Notes: generated by a model not told the origin, from the sequence alone. A stretch of DNA of 28,637 bases from Methanobrevibacter_A sp964431035 (GCA_964431035.1 CAYSIF010000016.1:1-28637), one strand, 5' to 3'; numbered from the stretch's first letter, positions 6,869 through 14,644 are shown. A program made the numbers and translations.

Positions 6869-8869
6869 TTATTTTTTTATTTTGTTTAGGCGGAATTTTA
6901 TTTCGTTAGGATCTATTATGTCGCATTTTCCGCTTGGTAGTACTCTTACTATGTCATCTATGTCTATTTCTTCTGTGTTTAGTGTGTGTTTTATTTTTTT
7001 GGCTAGTGCTTCTTTTTTTATGTGTCCTGGTTTTACTGCTACGAAGTTGTCTGTGTGTGCTGCTAGTGATTCTATTGGTCCTGCCATTATTCTTTTTCCT
7101 TCGTAGTCTACTATTCCTACTGCTAGTTCTAGTTTTGCGTTTCTTATGTAGTTTTTGTGTCCTCGTATTACGAATGATCCTTTGCTTAGGAATTCTCCTG
7201 ATTGTGGTGTTTTACTTACTTGGTCTGGGTTTACGTAGTATACGTCTTGTGTTGAGTATCCCATTTGCCATGCGCTGGAGTATGATGCTGCGAATATTCC
7301 TGTTTCTTTTAGTATTTGGTCGTTTATTTCTTTTCCTTGTAGTTTTACGCTTATTGATGATGCTCCGTGTATGTCTGAGTGGAAGTATATGTCGTTGTTG
7401 TCTAGGTATTTTTTTACTACCATTTCGTTACTGTTTGCGTCTCGTCCTCCGATTACTAGTGTGTTGTCGCTTGTTAAAAACCATCGTAGTTTTTCGTACC
7501 ATTTTAGTTCTTTTTTGACTCTTTTTTGTGGTGTGCTGATTTTTTCCATTTCTATGGATTTTTTTTCTTCCATTTCTTTTAGTTGTTTTTTTGTGTTTTC
7601 TATTGCTATTTGTGCTCCTTTGATTTTTCTTTTTGCTTTTTTGCTTTTTTCGTAGTATATTTCTGCGTTTTCGTTTATGGATATTTGGTTGTCTAGGTTT
7701 ATTCTTGTTTCATCTATGTTTATTGTTAGGTGTCCTAGGTTGTTTAGTGCTTCGAATATTTCTAGGTCTTTTAGTCCTTCTTTTTTTGCTTTTTTGAGTG
7801 TTTTGTTTATGTCTTTGTAGGAGTAGTCTTTTTCTCTTCCGTTGTGTATTGTTTGTATTATTTTTTCTATTTGGTTGTAGTAGGTGTATATTAGTTCTCC
7901 TTTGTGTTGGCAGGATTCTATTGTTTCTTTGAATCCTTGTAGTGTTTCTTCTTGCATTTGTAGTCTTTTTTCATATTTTCCTACTTTTTTGTTCCATACT
8001 TTTTCTTTTTGGTTTGTTATTTGTTGGTTTAGGTCTTTGGAGTAGTATTCGTCTGCTGCTTGGTTGAATGTTTCGTAGTATGTTTTTTCGTATTGTTCGT
8101 ATTTTTTTAGGTTTATTGGTGTTAGGTATTTGTTTTGTGTTTCTGTGTTTTTGCTTATTTGTGGTTTGAATTTGTCTTCTTTGAGTGGTTTGAATGTTTC
8201 TTCTAGTTTGTTGTATATTTTTTCTACGTCGTCGTTGTTTAAATCTTGGCATGGTGTGTTTTTGTCTATGTCTTCAGGTATTATTTCTTCTGCGTATAGT
8301 CCTCCTAGTCCGTTGCTTGCTAGTGTTCTTACTAGGTCGTTGGTTGAGTATCTTATGAGGTCGTTGAATTCTAGTAGGTTTATTTCTATTGGGTTGATTC
8401 CGTTTTCTGGTGGGAATTCGTAGGTTTTTTTGCTTGATATATCTCTGTCGTTTGTTCTTTTTCTTTTTAGTGGGAGTATTATGTTGTCTTCGTTGTCGAG
8501 TAGTATTATGTTTCCTTTGTCGAATAGTTCGATTATTAGTTTGTATTCTTGTTCTTTTTTTAGTGTTATTATGATTACTCTGTCGAAGTTGTGTTGTTTT
8601 ATGCTTATTACGTTTGCTCCTCTTAGTCTTTTTCTTAGTAGCATTGGGAATGCTGGTGGTTGTAGTGGGTTTTCTATTGGGTATTGTGTGGTGTGTGTTC
8701 TTATTCCTGCTTGCATTACGAGGTCTATTCTTCCTGTTCCTGGTTTGTGGAATTTCATTACTACTGTGTCTTTTGTTGGTTGGTATGATTTGTCTACTCT
8801 TGTTCCTGTTAGTAGTTTGTTTAGTTCTTGGCTTATTGTGTATACATCTACATTGGTCATTGGTTTCAT
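6869..8869 (-). CDS. rqcH: NFACT family protein, archaeal RqcH/NEMF homologue
   Basis: The 666-residue protein has the full NFACT layout: an N-terminal NFACT-N domain (about 1-200), helical and coiled-coil regions (about 250-450), and an NFACT-R (DUF814) domain (about 456-575) with HSDIHGAS (497-504, canonical HxDxHGxx). Asp96-Arg97 match the DR pair that bacterial RqcH and yeast Rqc2 need to add C-terminal alanine or Ala/Thr tails to nascent chains on stalled large ribosomal subunits. The expected role is ribosome-associated quality control in the cytoplasm. The start is the first ATG, with AGGGA about 11 bases upstream. Two-fold codons mostly end in C, as in the S8e gene and unlike hypE or coaD. 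The family is sure; tailing activity in archaea is inferred from homologues. Confidence 0.93.
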   Translation of the reverse strand: MKPMTNVDVYTISQELNKLLTGTRVDKSYQPTKDTVVMKFHKPGTGRIDLVMQAGIRTHTTQYPIENPLQPPAFPMLLRKRLRGANVISIKQHNFDRVIIITLKKEQEYKLIIELFDKGNIILLDNEDNIILPLKRKRTNDRDISSKKTYEFPPENGINPIEINLLEFNDLIRYSTNDLVRTLASNGLGGLYAEEIIPEDIDKNTPCQDLNNDDVEKIYNKLEETFKPLKEDKFKPQISKNTETQNKYLTPINLKKYEQYEKTYYETFNQAADEYYSKDLNQQITNQKEKVWNKKVGKYEKRLQMQEETLQGFKETIESCQHKGELIYTYYNQIEKIIQTIHNGREKDYSYKDINKTLKKAKKEGLKDLEIFEALNNLGHLTINIDETRINLDNQISINENAEIYYEKSKKAKRKIKGAQIAIENTKKQLKEMEEKKSIEMEKISTPQKRVKKELKWYEKLRWFLTSDNTLVIGGRDANSNEMVVKKYLDNNDIYFHSDIHGASSISVKLQGKEINDQILKETGIFAASYSSAWQMGYSTQDVYYVNPDQVSKTPQSGEFLSKGSFVIRGHKNYIRNAKLELAVGIVDYEGKRIMAGPIESLAAHTDNFVAVKPGHIKKEALAKKIKHTLNTEEIDIDDIVRVLPSGKCDIIDPNEIKFRLNKIKK

Positions 8870-8920
8870 TGTTTTTCTTTTCCCTATTTTTTTGTATTTG
8901 TTTATTAGTTTTGGATTTTT

Positions 8921-8930
8921 TTATATAAAT
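8921..8930 (-). promoter_or_regulatory. Probable TATA box for the NFACT gene
   Basis: Read on the minus strand this is ATTTATATAA, about 50 bases before the ATG at 8869. A start near 8897 would give a leader of about 28 bases that contains the AGGGA ribosome-binding sequence. Confidence 0.5.
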
Positions 8931-8939
8931 TAATTTTTT

Positions 8940-9212
8940 TTCTTTGTATATTTTTTTTGTTTTTTCTCTTTAGTATTTAATCTTATTAAAATACATAAAA
9001 GATTAAAAATTTAATAAGTTAAGAGCATAAGTTAATGTTTAATGAATAACTTATTTAATTATAATAATACATTTAATATAAAATAGAAAATATTAAAAAA
9101 AGATATACTGTAAAAGATTACAAACAATAATAAGTATAAAAACTAAATATTAAATAATATAATAAAACAAAAATAAAAGATATATAAAAAACTTAATGGA
9201 AAATAGATAACA
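8940..9212. other. Intergenic region between divergent genes
   Basis: This 273-base gap is strongly AT-rich with no plausible coding frame or tRNA-like sequence. It must hold the promoter of the gene at 9213; TATA-like sequences occur at about 9134-9142 and 9180-9188. The latter would place transcription start within a few bases of the ATG, so the mRNA could be leaderless. No strong ribosome-binding sequence is seen there. Confidence 0.5.
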
Positions 9213-9506
9213 ATGGACAACACACCAAAAGTAACAACAATACATTTAATATTTGCAATAATTGCAGCAATAGCATCCACCGCACTAACATTAAACTGGA
9301 TAGGAATAAAAAACGATGCAATAGCTGCACTAATCGGATTCGTATTACTCTACATAGCAGGACAAGTATCCGAAAAAGCAATAGACTATGATGAAGAAAT
9401 GAAAGGATTTAAAAAATGGTTATGGAACGGAATAATACCATTCGTATTCCTCTGGTTCATGATATGGGTAATCCTATACAACTACTTAGGACCATTCCCA
9501 CACTAA
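9213..9506 (+). CDS. Small three-helix membrane protein, possibly EMC6-like
   Basis: The 97-residue protein has three clear hydrophobic helices (about 8-29, 34-52 and 70-91) joined by a charged segment (SEKAIDYDEEMKGFKKW). Size and topology resemble the small membrane family in Methanobacteriales that I associate with DUF5379 and EMC6-like proteins, which are thought to act in membrane-protein insertion; this match is from memory and tentative. Codons end mostly in C or A, as in highly translated genes. The promoter seems to lie very close to the ATG, with only a weak ribosome-binding sequence, so leaderless translation is possible. It converges on coaD. Confidence 0.75.
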   Translation: MDNTPKVTTIHLIFAIIAAIASTALTLNWIGIKNDAIAALIGFVLLYIAGQVSEKAIDYDEEMKGFKKWLWNGIIPFVFLWFMIWVILYNYLGPFPH

Positions 9507-9554
9507 AAAAAAATTAAAATCTTTTTATACTCTTTTTTTCTATAAACTCTTTTT
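9507..9554. terminator. Oligo-T tracts between convergent genes
   Basis: The 48-base gap between the membrane-protein gene and coaD has three T tracts on the plus strand (about 9521-9525, 9531-9537 and 9549-9555) and an A tract near 9507-9515 that reads as T on the minus strand. This is consistent with oligo-T termination in both directions. Confidence 0.55.
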
Positions 9555-10013
9555 TTATTTCAAAATATGACCTTTTTTATCAATTTCACCTGCACGAATA
9601 CGAGTGCTAGAAATAGGAATATTATCACCTGCTAAAACAAAACTAATAACAACAATATCCAACAAAGGCATACCTTTACTCTTTCTAATATTATTAATCT
9701 CAACAGCAGTAGGCTCAGTCTCCTCACTAACAACAATAGCATCAAAACTAGCATCACTAACTGTAGGACCAAAAGAATCATCTAAACGACTAATATGAAA
9801 ATTACTATAATCATCAGATAAAAAATCATTAAGATTACTCATACGAACACTGCAAGACTCAATATCACCTTTATAACTAGCAAAATTATTAGAGGTAACA
9901 CCAATCTCAACAAAGTCTCCAATTTCAAAAGCCTTACTTAATAACTTCCTATGCCCATAATGGAACTTATCAAAAGTACCACCTACAGCAACTTTACTAT
10001 ACTTCTTAACCAT
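9555..10013 (-). CDS. coaD: Archaeal phosphopantetheine adenylyltransferase
   Basis: The 152-residue cytidylyltransferase-fold protein transfers AMP from ATP to 4'-phosphopantetheine, giving dephospho-CoA, the penultimate step of CoA synthesis. The nucleotidyltransferase signature GGTFDKFHYGH (11-21) corresponds to GTFDxxHxGH, and ISSTRIRAGEID near the C-terminus is the second ATP-binding block (ISSTxIR). Length is normal for the archaeal type, which differs from bacterial CoaD. It is the last gene of the run hypE - RDD - coaD, 43 bases after the RDD gene, with AGGTT before the ATG. Codons mostly end in T, in contrast to the flanking membrane-protein gene. Confidence 0.92.
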   Translation of the reverse strand: MVKKYSKVAVGGTFDKFHYGHRKLLSKAFEIGDFVEIGVTSNNFASYKGDIESCSVRMSNLNDFLSDDYSNFHISRLDDSFGPTVSDASFDAIVVSEETEPTAVEINNIRKSKGMPLLDIVVISFVLAGDNIPISSTRIRAGEIDKKGHILK

Positions 10014-10056
10014 AAAAAAATAACCTAAAAAAAACTAAAAAATAAAAGAAAAAGAT

Positions 10057-10467
10057 TTATTCCACATCTTCTTCTTCACGAATAAAAGTTCTTGTAATAT
10101 AAGATAAAAATCTATCATTTCTTCTAGCAATAACACCTACAATTAAATCTAAAATTATAGGCACCCAAAAGAGTTTAGAAATATTTCTAACAAAAGTTTG
10201 CTTATAATTTAAACGAGGATTAGGTGTATCCACTTCCAAATAAAACATTCTTTTACCAATAGTTGCACTCATATTCTTCTCCAAAATTGTGAAATATAAA
10301 ATCTGCACAATTGGTAAAACAAAAACAAAATAATGATAAATATCAAAAATGTAATAATAATTTGCAAATAAGAACAAAACATATGATATTATCCACATAA
10401 ATGCTGTTACAACAAAGAAATCAACAACATATGCAAGTGCTCTTCTTTTAAAAAATTCAATTGCCAT
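10057..10467 (-). CDS. RDD family membrane protein
   Basis: The 136-residue protein begins MAIEFFKRRALAYVVDFF, the RDD signature (Arg in helix 1, then V-D-F), and has about three hydrophobic segments (roughly 10-32, 40-66 and 96-118) with IGKRMFYLEV between helices 2 and 3, the usual place of the G-K-R-xxxhxV block. Function is unknown; RDD proteins are proposed to be small transporters or membrane modulators. The frame is open to 10566, but that longer form would overlap hypE by about 60 bases and lacks family similarity; the ATG at 10467, with GGGGTTGAT upstream, is preferred. It lies between hypE and coaD in one probable transcript. Confidence 0.85.
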   Translation of the reverse strand: MAIEFFKRRALAYVVDFFVVTAFMWIISYVLFLFANYYYIFDIYHYFVFVLPIVQILYFTILEKNMSATIGKRMFYLEVDTPNPRLNYKQTFVRNISKLFWVPIILDLIVGVIARRNDRFLSYITRTFIREEEDVE

Positions 10468-10507
10468 AAAATATATCAACCCCAAAAAAAATTTTATCCT
10501 AACTTTT

Positions 10508-11515
10508 TTAACAAACACGAGGTACTGGATCTGCAATTGGAGGTTCCATAATTCTTGTTCCACCAACTGGTGTTTCTACAAGAACATGCTTATCATTAGT
10601 TACCTCACCAATAATAGCCGCATTTTTACCATATTTATCCTTTTTAATAGCTTTTAAGATATCTTCAGCATCATCAGCTTTAACACTCATAACTACTTTT
10701 CCTTCATTTGCTACTTCATAAGGATCCATACCTAACATTTCACTTACTGCGTGAACAGCATCATTTACAGGAATATCTTCATCTTGTAATAATACTCCGA
10801 AACCGGATTTTTTACTCATTTCATTAATTGCGTTTGCTAATCCACCTCTTGTTGGATCTTTCATTGCATGTATTTCTCCAGCTTCTTTAGCTTTTTCAAC
10901 AATATTCCACATTGGAGCAACATCACTTTTAAGGGTATCTGATTGGAATTCAATACCTTCTCTAACACTCATTAATGTTAGTCCATGATCTCCAACAGTA
11001 CCTGTTATTATTATTTTATCTCCTTCTTCCATTCCAGAGTCTCTTATAGGTTTATCTGTTATTCCAATACCTGTTGTTGTTATTACTAATCCATCTAATT
11101 TATCAGCTTCCATTACTTTAGTGTCACCAGCTATTATTGCAGTGTTTGTTTCCATACAACAGTCATTCATAGATTTCATTATTTTATCTAATGATTCTAT
11201 TGGAAAACCTTCTTGTATAATCATGGAATTTGTTATTGCTAATGGTTTTGCTCCCATCATCGAAACATCATTTATTGTTCCTGCAGCAGATATTCTCCCA
11301 ATATCTCCACCAGGGAAGAATAATGGGTTTACTGTGTGTCCATCAGTTGTTACTACAACGTGTTGATCTCCTAATGGTATTGTTGCCCCATCATCTAATG
11401 AGTCTAAACCGATTCCATCATTTACGGTTTTATTTTCTATGTTTTCTAAAATTGTTTTTTTGATTAGTGTTTCCATGACTTCTCCGCCGGCACCATGGTT
11501 CATTCCTATTTTCAT
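10508..11515 (-). CDS. hypE: Hydrogenase maturation protein HypE
   Basis: The 335-residue protein belongs to the PurM/ThiL-like fold. With HypF it dehydrates the carbamoyl group on its own C-terminal cysteine to thiocyanate, supplying the CN ligands of [NiFe] hydrogenases. The protein ends PRVC, with Cys335 as the last residue as the mechanism requires. Other blocks are MNHGAGGEVM (5-14), LDDGATIPLG, TTDGHTVNPLFFPGGDIG (ATP and Mg site), AGDTKVM and DPTRGGLANA. In a hydrogenotrophic methanogen the targets are the F420-reducing, heterodisulfide-linked and energy-converting hydrogenases. GGAGG at 11528-11532 fixes the ATG. First gene of a run with RDD and coaD; the spacing is 40 bases. Confidence 0.97.
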   Translation of the reverse strand: MKIGMNHGAGGEVMETLIKKTILENIENKTVNDGIGLDSLDDGATIPLGDQHVVVTTDGHTVNPLFFPGGDIGRISAAGTINDVSMMGAKPLAITNSMIIQEGFPIESLDKIMKSMNDCCMETNTAIIAGDTKVMEADKLDGLVITTTGIGITDKPIRDSGMEEGDKIIITGTVGDHGLTLMSVREGIEFQSDTLKSDVAPMWNIVEKAKEAGEIHAMKDPTRGGLANAINEMSKKSGFGVLLQDEDIPVNDAVHAVSEMLGMDPYEVANEGKVVMSVKADDAEDILKAIKKDKYGKNAAIIGEVTNDKHVLVETPVGGTRIMEPPIADPVPRVC

Positions 11516-11627
11516 TTTTTAATGAATCCTCCAAAAAAAATTTTTTGATAAATTAGATTTTAATTTTTTATAAAAATTTTAAAACATTATAATATATGTT
11601 TTATTAATTTATTATATTTATTTAAAT

Positions 11628-11745
11628 TGGAAAAAAATTTTATAAAAAAAAGATAGTCTTTAAAAAAAGATGAGTTGTTAAAAAAAAATTGTATAAAAAA
11701 ATAATGTAGTATTTTAATATAAAAAAGAGTTAAAAAAAAAGATAA
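11628..11745 (-). terminator. Multiple oligo-T terminator downstream of S8e
   Basis: On the minus strand this stretch after the S8e stop holds about six separate runs of 6-9 T spaced 10-20 bases apart. Serial T tracts without a stem are the typical archaeal intrinsic terminator, and this is the strongest one in the window, as expected after a highly expressed ribosomal gene. The promoter of hypE should lie in the remaining bases 11533-11627. Confidence 0.65.
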
Positions 11746-11752
11746 ATAGTGT

Positions 11753-12136
11753 TTATTCTTTTATTAATACACCATTTATTACACCGTCTTGACCTGGACG
11801 GCTGGTTACTTTTGCGTTACCTTCACTAGTTTCGACGATTGCTCCTTTTGTTATAATGTTACGTCTTACGTAGTTTGGGTTTGCTTTGTTTTCTATTACA
11901 TTGAAAACTTCAGCATTTTTTGCAGTGTTGGTTTCTGGGTCGATTAAGTTGATTGTGTTTCCTACAGCTAATCTGTTTTTGTAGTTTCCACCACGTGTTC
12001 TGATTTTTCTTAATCTTCTTTCACCAATTCTTGTTTCTGCTGGGTCTCTACCTAATTCGAATTTTCTTTTTCCACGCATTGATATGTTTCTTTTACCAGA
12101 AGATCCTCTGGTTGATTTTCCTTGACTTATTGCCAT
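11753..12136 (-). CDS. rps8e: 30S ribosomal protein S8e
   Basis: The 127-residue basic protein is the archaeal/eukaryotic S8e of the small subunit, absent from bacteria. It starts MAISQGKSTRGSSGKR and contains RKFELGRDPAETRIG, RKIRTRGGNYKNR and the C-terminal TKGAIVETSEGNAKV and GQDGVINGVL, all typical of archaeal members, at full length. GGTGGT lies six bases before the ATG. Two-fold codons mostly end in C, giving the window's reference for high-expression codon use. Transcribed alone, away from PolB2, and followed by serial oligo-T tracts. Confidence 0.97.
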   Translation of the reverse strand: MAISQGKSTRGSSGKRNISMRGKRKFELGRDPAETRIGERRLRKIRTRGGNYKNRLAVGNTINLIDPETNTAKNAEVFNVIENKANPNYVRRNIITKGAIVETSEGNAKVTSRPGQDGVINGVLIKE

Positions 12137-12455
12137 AAAATTACCACCGAATATTGTTTATTTTTGTTAAAAAAATCTTTATTTTAATTATTATGAATGA
12201 AAATTATTTTATTAATAATAAAGAATAAGTTTTGTATCTTAAAAATTAATTATCTAAAATATTAAAGAATATAAAAAAATATTTTTTTTATGTTCTTTTA
12301 TGATGTAATAATATTAATTTAACATAATATATAAATATATGCCTTTATTAAAATCAACTAAAACAATAATTATATTTAATGCAAATGTATAATATAAGTT
12401 TATTATTATAATACAAAAATAATTAATCTAAGTATTATACTTTTCTAGGTTTAAT
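12137..12455. other. Intergenic region between divergent S8e and PolB2 genes
   Basis: This 319-base gap is almost entirely A and T and holds no plausible gene. Near the centre, 12264-12298 forms a near-perfect palindrome (AAAGAATATAAA against TTTATGTTCTTT with T/A tracts between). TATA-like sequences lie at about 12322-12338 and 12384-12396; the second would serve PolB2 with a leader of about 40 bases. AGGT at 12447-12450 is the PolB2 ribosome-binding sequence. Confidence 0.6.
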
Positions 12456-13139
12456 ATGACAATGGAAAGTCCAGAACAAATAAAAATTGAAAAAGAAATT
12501 AAAAGTAAAGCTCAAGAATTCCTAAAAAAGTTTAATGATAATCTTCCAGAAAGTATGGAATTGGAATACGAAGGTTTTTACAGAAGAGGATTCTTTTTAA
12601 CAAAAAAAAGATACGCTGTAATCGAAGATGGAAAGATTATTGCAAAAGGATTAGAGCTAGTTAGAAGAGATTGGGCAAACATTGCTAAAAAAACTCAAGA
12701 AGAAGTTCTACAATCAATACTAAGCGAAGGTAATGTTGATAAATCATTAGACATTATTAAAAAAAGCTTAAAAAGAGTTAAATCTGGAGAATTAGAATTA
12801 GATGAATTAGTTATACATACACAAATTACAAGAAATTTATCTAGTTACAAACAAATTGGCCCTCACGTAATGGCAGCACGCATACTCCAAGAACATGGCC
12901 TAGATGTTCGAAGCGGCACCATAGTTCGTTACATTATAAAAAAAGGCAAAGGCCCAATAAGTCAAAGAGCCATACCCTACGAATATAGTGAAGGTGTAGA
13001 ATATGATGCAAATTATTATATAAATAATCAAATCTTACCTGCAGTTTCACGTATAATGGAATCTCTAGGATATAATGAAGAACGCTTAGTTGAATATGCT
13101 AATAATGAGAGACAAGTTAGTTTAGATGAATTTTTCTAA
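12456..13139 (+). CDS. polB2: Family B DNA polymerase, split C-terminal subunit (PolB2)
   Basis: This 227-residue protein aligns with only the last third of an archaeal family B polymerase, beginning just after the position of the YxDTD catalytic motif. LEYEGFYRRGFF, TKKRYAVI (49-56, the conserved K-K-x-Y block that contacts the primer), GLELVRRDW, QITRNLSSYK and YYINNQILPAVSRI all match Pyrococcus-type enzymes. In Methanothermobacter PolB is naturally split into MTH1208 and MTH208; this is the MTH208 counterpart, so it is a working subunit and not a pseudogene. It supplies thumb and part of palm to PolB1, which is not in this window. The protein ends QVSLDEFF (220-227), a PCNA-binding box. 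ATG follows AGGT by five bases. The HAD gene follows after 33 bases. Confidence 0.93.
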   Translation: MTMESPEQIKIEKEIKSKAQEFLKKFNDNLPESMELEYEGFYRRGFFLTKKRYAVIEDGKIIAKGLELVRRDWANIAKKTQEEVLQSILSEGNVDKSLDIIKKSLKRVKSGELELDELVIHTQITRNLSSYKQIGPHVMAARILQEHGLDVRSGTIVRYIIKKGKGPISQRAIPYEYSEGVEYDANYYINNQILPAVSRIMESLGYNEERLVEYANNERQVSLDEFF

Positions 13140-13172
13140 AAAAAATAATAAAAAAGGTTGTTTTAATAGTTT

Positions 13173-13850
13173 ATGACAGAAAAAGCTGTATTTTTTGATA
13201 TTGATGACACATTACTTGATACTTCCCATTTTGCAGAAACTGCACGTCATGCAGCAATAGAAGCAATGGTTGAAAATGGATTACCATTAACAAGAGATGA
13301 AGCATACAATCTACTTAAAGAAATAATTAAAGAAAAAGGAAGTAATTACGATAAACACTTTAATGTATTAACAAAAAAAGTTCTTGGTAAAGAAGATCCA
13401 TTTTTAATAGCATTAGGAATGACAACATACCACAATGTTAAATTCGCACTACTAAGACCATTCCCTAGAACAACAGACATCCTACTATATTTACGTGCAA
13501 AAGGATATCATTTAGGAGCAATAAGCAACGGTATAACCATAAAACAATGGGAAAAATTAATAAGATTACGAATACATAGTTTTTTCGATTCTGTAATAAC
13601 TTCACAAGAAATCGGTATATCCAAACCAGATATAGGAATATTTGAAGAAGCAATGAAACAAATGAATTGTAAACCTGAAAAAAGTATAATGGTTGGAAAT
13701 AAATTAGATATTGATATTATGGGTGCAGTTAATGCAGGAATGAAAGCTGTTTTAGTTAATTCAGAAATTACTGAGGAAGAAAAAGAAAAAATAAAAGATT
13801 TAGATATTGAAGTACTTAGTAATATTAGTGAATTAGATAAAATACTTTAA
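13173..13850 (+). CDS. HAD superfamily hydrolase (TIGR02253-like)
   Basis: A 225-residue haloacid dehalogenase-fold protein. Motif I is FDIDDTLLD with nucleophile Asp9 and acid/base Asp11; motif II is AISNG (116-120); the motif III lysine is in ISKPD (Lys151); motif IV reads VGNKLDID (174-181), where the first Asp of the usual GDxxxxD is Asn176 and Asp181 is kept. A helical cap occupies about 20-95. This looks like the archaeal subfamily around TIGR02253, of unknown substrate; phosphoglycolate phosphatase-type names would be over-reading. It probably shares a transcript with PolB2. AAGGTTG lies upstream of the ATG. It converges on xth. Confidence 0.87.
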   Translation: MTEKAVFFDIDDTLLDTSHFAETARHAAIEAMVENGLPLTRDEAYNLLKEIIKEKGSNYDKHFNVLTKKVLGKEDPFLIALGMTTYHNVKFALLRPFPRTTDILLYLRAKGYHLGAISNGITIKQWEKLIRLRIHSFFDSVITSQEIGISKPDIGIFEEAMKQMNCKPEKSIMVGNKLDIDIMGAVNAGMKAVLVNSEITEEEKEKIKDLDIEVLSNISELDKIL

Positions 13851-13866
13851 AAATCTTCTCTTTTTT
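13851..13866. terminator. Short T-rich gap between convergent HAD and xth genes
   Basis: Only 16 bases separate the two stop codons, and they include part of a run of eight T on the plus strand. Termination of the PolB2-HAD transcript must occur here or inside the opposing gene. Confidence 0.4.
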
Positions 13867-14634
13867 TTATAAATCTAATTTTAATCCTATAGGACAGTGG
13901 TCTGATCCCATAACATCACTTAGGATGTATGAGTCTGCTACATTGTCCATGAATTCTTTATTTACAAAGAAGTAATCTAATCTCCATCCAACATTACGGT
14001 CTCTTGCTTTTGTACGGTAGCTCCACCAGGTGTAGTTTTCTCCGTCTTTGTTGAATTCTCTAAATGTATCTACATAACCATTGTCTAGGAATTTTGTAAC
14101 CCATTCTCTTTCTTCTGGTAGGAATCCTGATACTTCTTCATTTGCTTTTGGTCTTGCTAGGTCTATTGGTTTATGTGCTGTGTTTACGTCTCCACATATT
14201 ACTAGGTTTTTTCCTTCGTCTCTTAGGTTGTTAACATAGTCTAGGAATGCATCGTAGAAGTTCATTTTGTATCTTAGTCTTTCTTCTCCTGAGCCTCCAT
14301 TTGGGTAGTAGATGTTTAGTAGTGTGAATTTTTCAAAGTCTAGTTGGAGTATTCTTCCTTCGTTGTCAAATTCTGGTATTCCGAATCCTTTTGATACATT
14401 GTTTGGTTCTTTGTTTGTGTAGGTTGCTACTCCACTGTATCCTTTTCTTTCTGCTTCGCTGAAGTAACTTGTGTATTCTGGTATGTTTATGAGTTTTTTT
14501 GGTAGTTGTTCTACATGTGCTTTTGTTTCTTGGATTGATAGTATGTCTGGTTTGTATTCAGTTAGCCATTCTATGAATCCTTTGCGGTGTATTGCTCTTA
14601 TTCCGTTAACGTTCCATGAGAGTAGTTCTATCAT
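13867..14634 (-). CDS. xth: Exodeoxyribonuclease III family AP/uridine endonuclease (Mth212-like)
   Basis: The 255-residue protein is a complete EEP-fold nuclease. Active-site residues visible are Asn8 and Asn10 in SWNVNGIR, Glu36 in IQETK, Tyr109 in NIYYPNG, Asp149 and Asn151 in GDVNTAH, Trp-rich YTWWSYR (201-207), and Asp245-His246 in GSDHCP. It cuts DNA 5' to abasic sites and may have 3' exonuclease activity. Its Methanothermobacter counterpart Mth212 also nicks directly at uracil, replacing a uracil glycosylase; the residues I recall there (Lys125, Asp151, Asn153) correspond to Lys123, Asp149 and Asn151 here. It is the last gene of the hemB run, ten bases after pheS. Family certain; uracil activity inferred. 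Confidence 0.93.
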   Translation of the reverse strand: MIELLSWNVNGIRAIHRKGFIEWLTEYKPDILSIQETKAHVEQLPKKLINIPEYTSYFSEAERKGYSGVATYTNKEPNNVSKGFGIPEFDNEGRILQLDFEKFTLLNIYYPNGGSGEERLRYKMNFYDAFLDYVNNLRDEGKNLVICGDVNTAHKPIDLARPKANEEVSGFLPEEREWVTKFLDNGYVDTFREFNKDGENYTWWSYRTKARDRNVGWRLDYFFVNKEFMDNVADSYILSDVMGSDHCPIGLKLDL

Positions 14635-14644
14635 TATTTTTCAC

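Noticed and set aside
10468..10566. N-terminal extension of the RDD protein
   Set aside because: The extra 33 residues overlap the end of hypE and do not resemble RDD; the ATG at 10467 gives the family start.
12137..12455. tRNA or small RNA gene in the longest intergenic gap
   Set aside because: No G+C-rich island, T-loop sequence or cloverleaf is visible; RNA genes in such AT-rich genomes stand out by composition.
12456..13139. Truncated polymerase pseudogene
   Set aside because: Intact frame, own ribosome-binding sequence and a complete C-terminus; the split of PolB at this point is established in Methanobacteriales.
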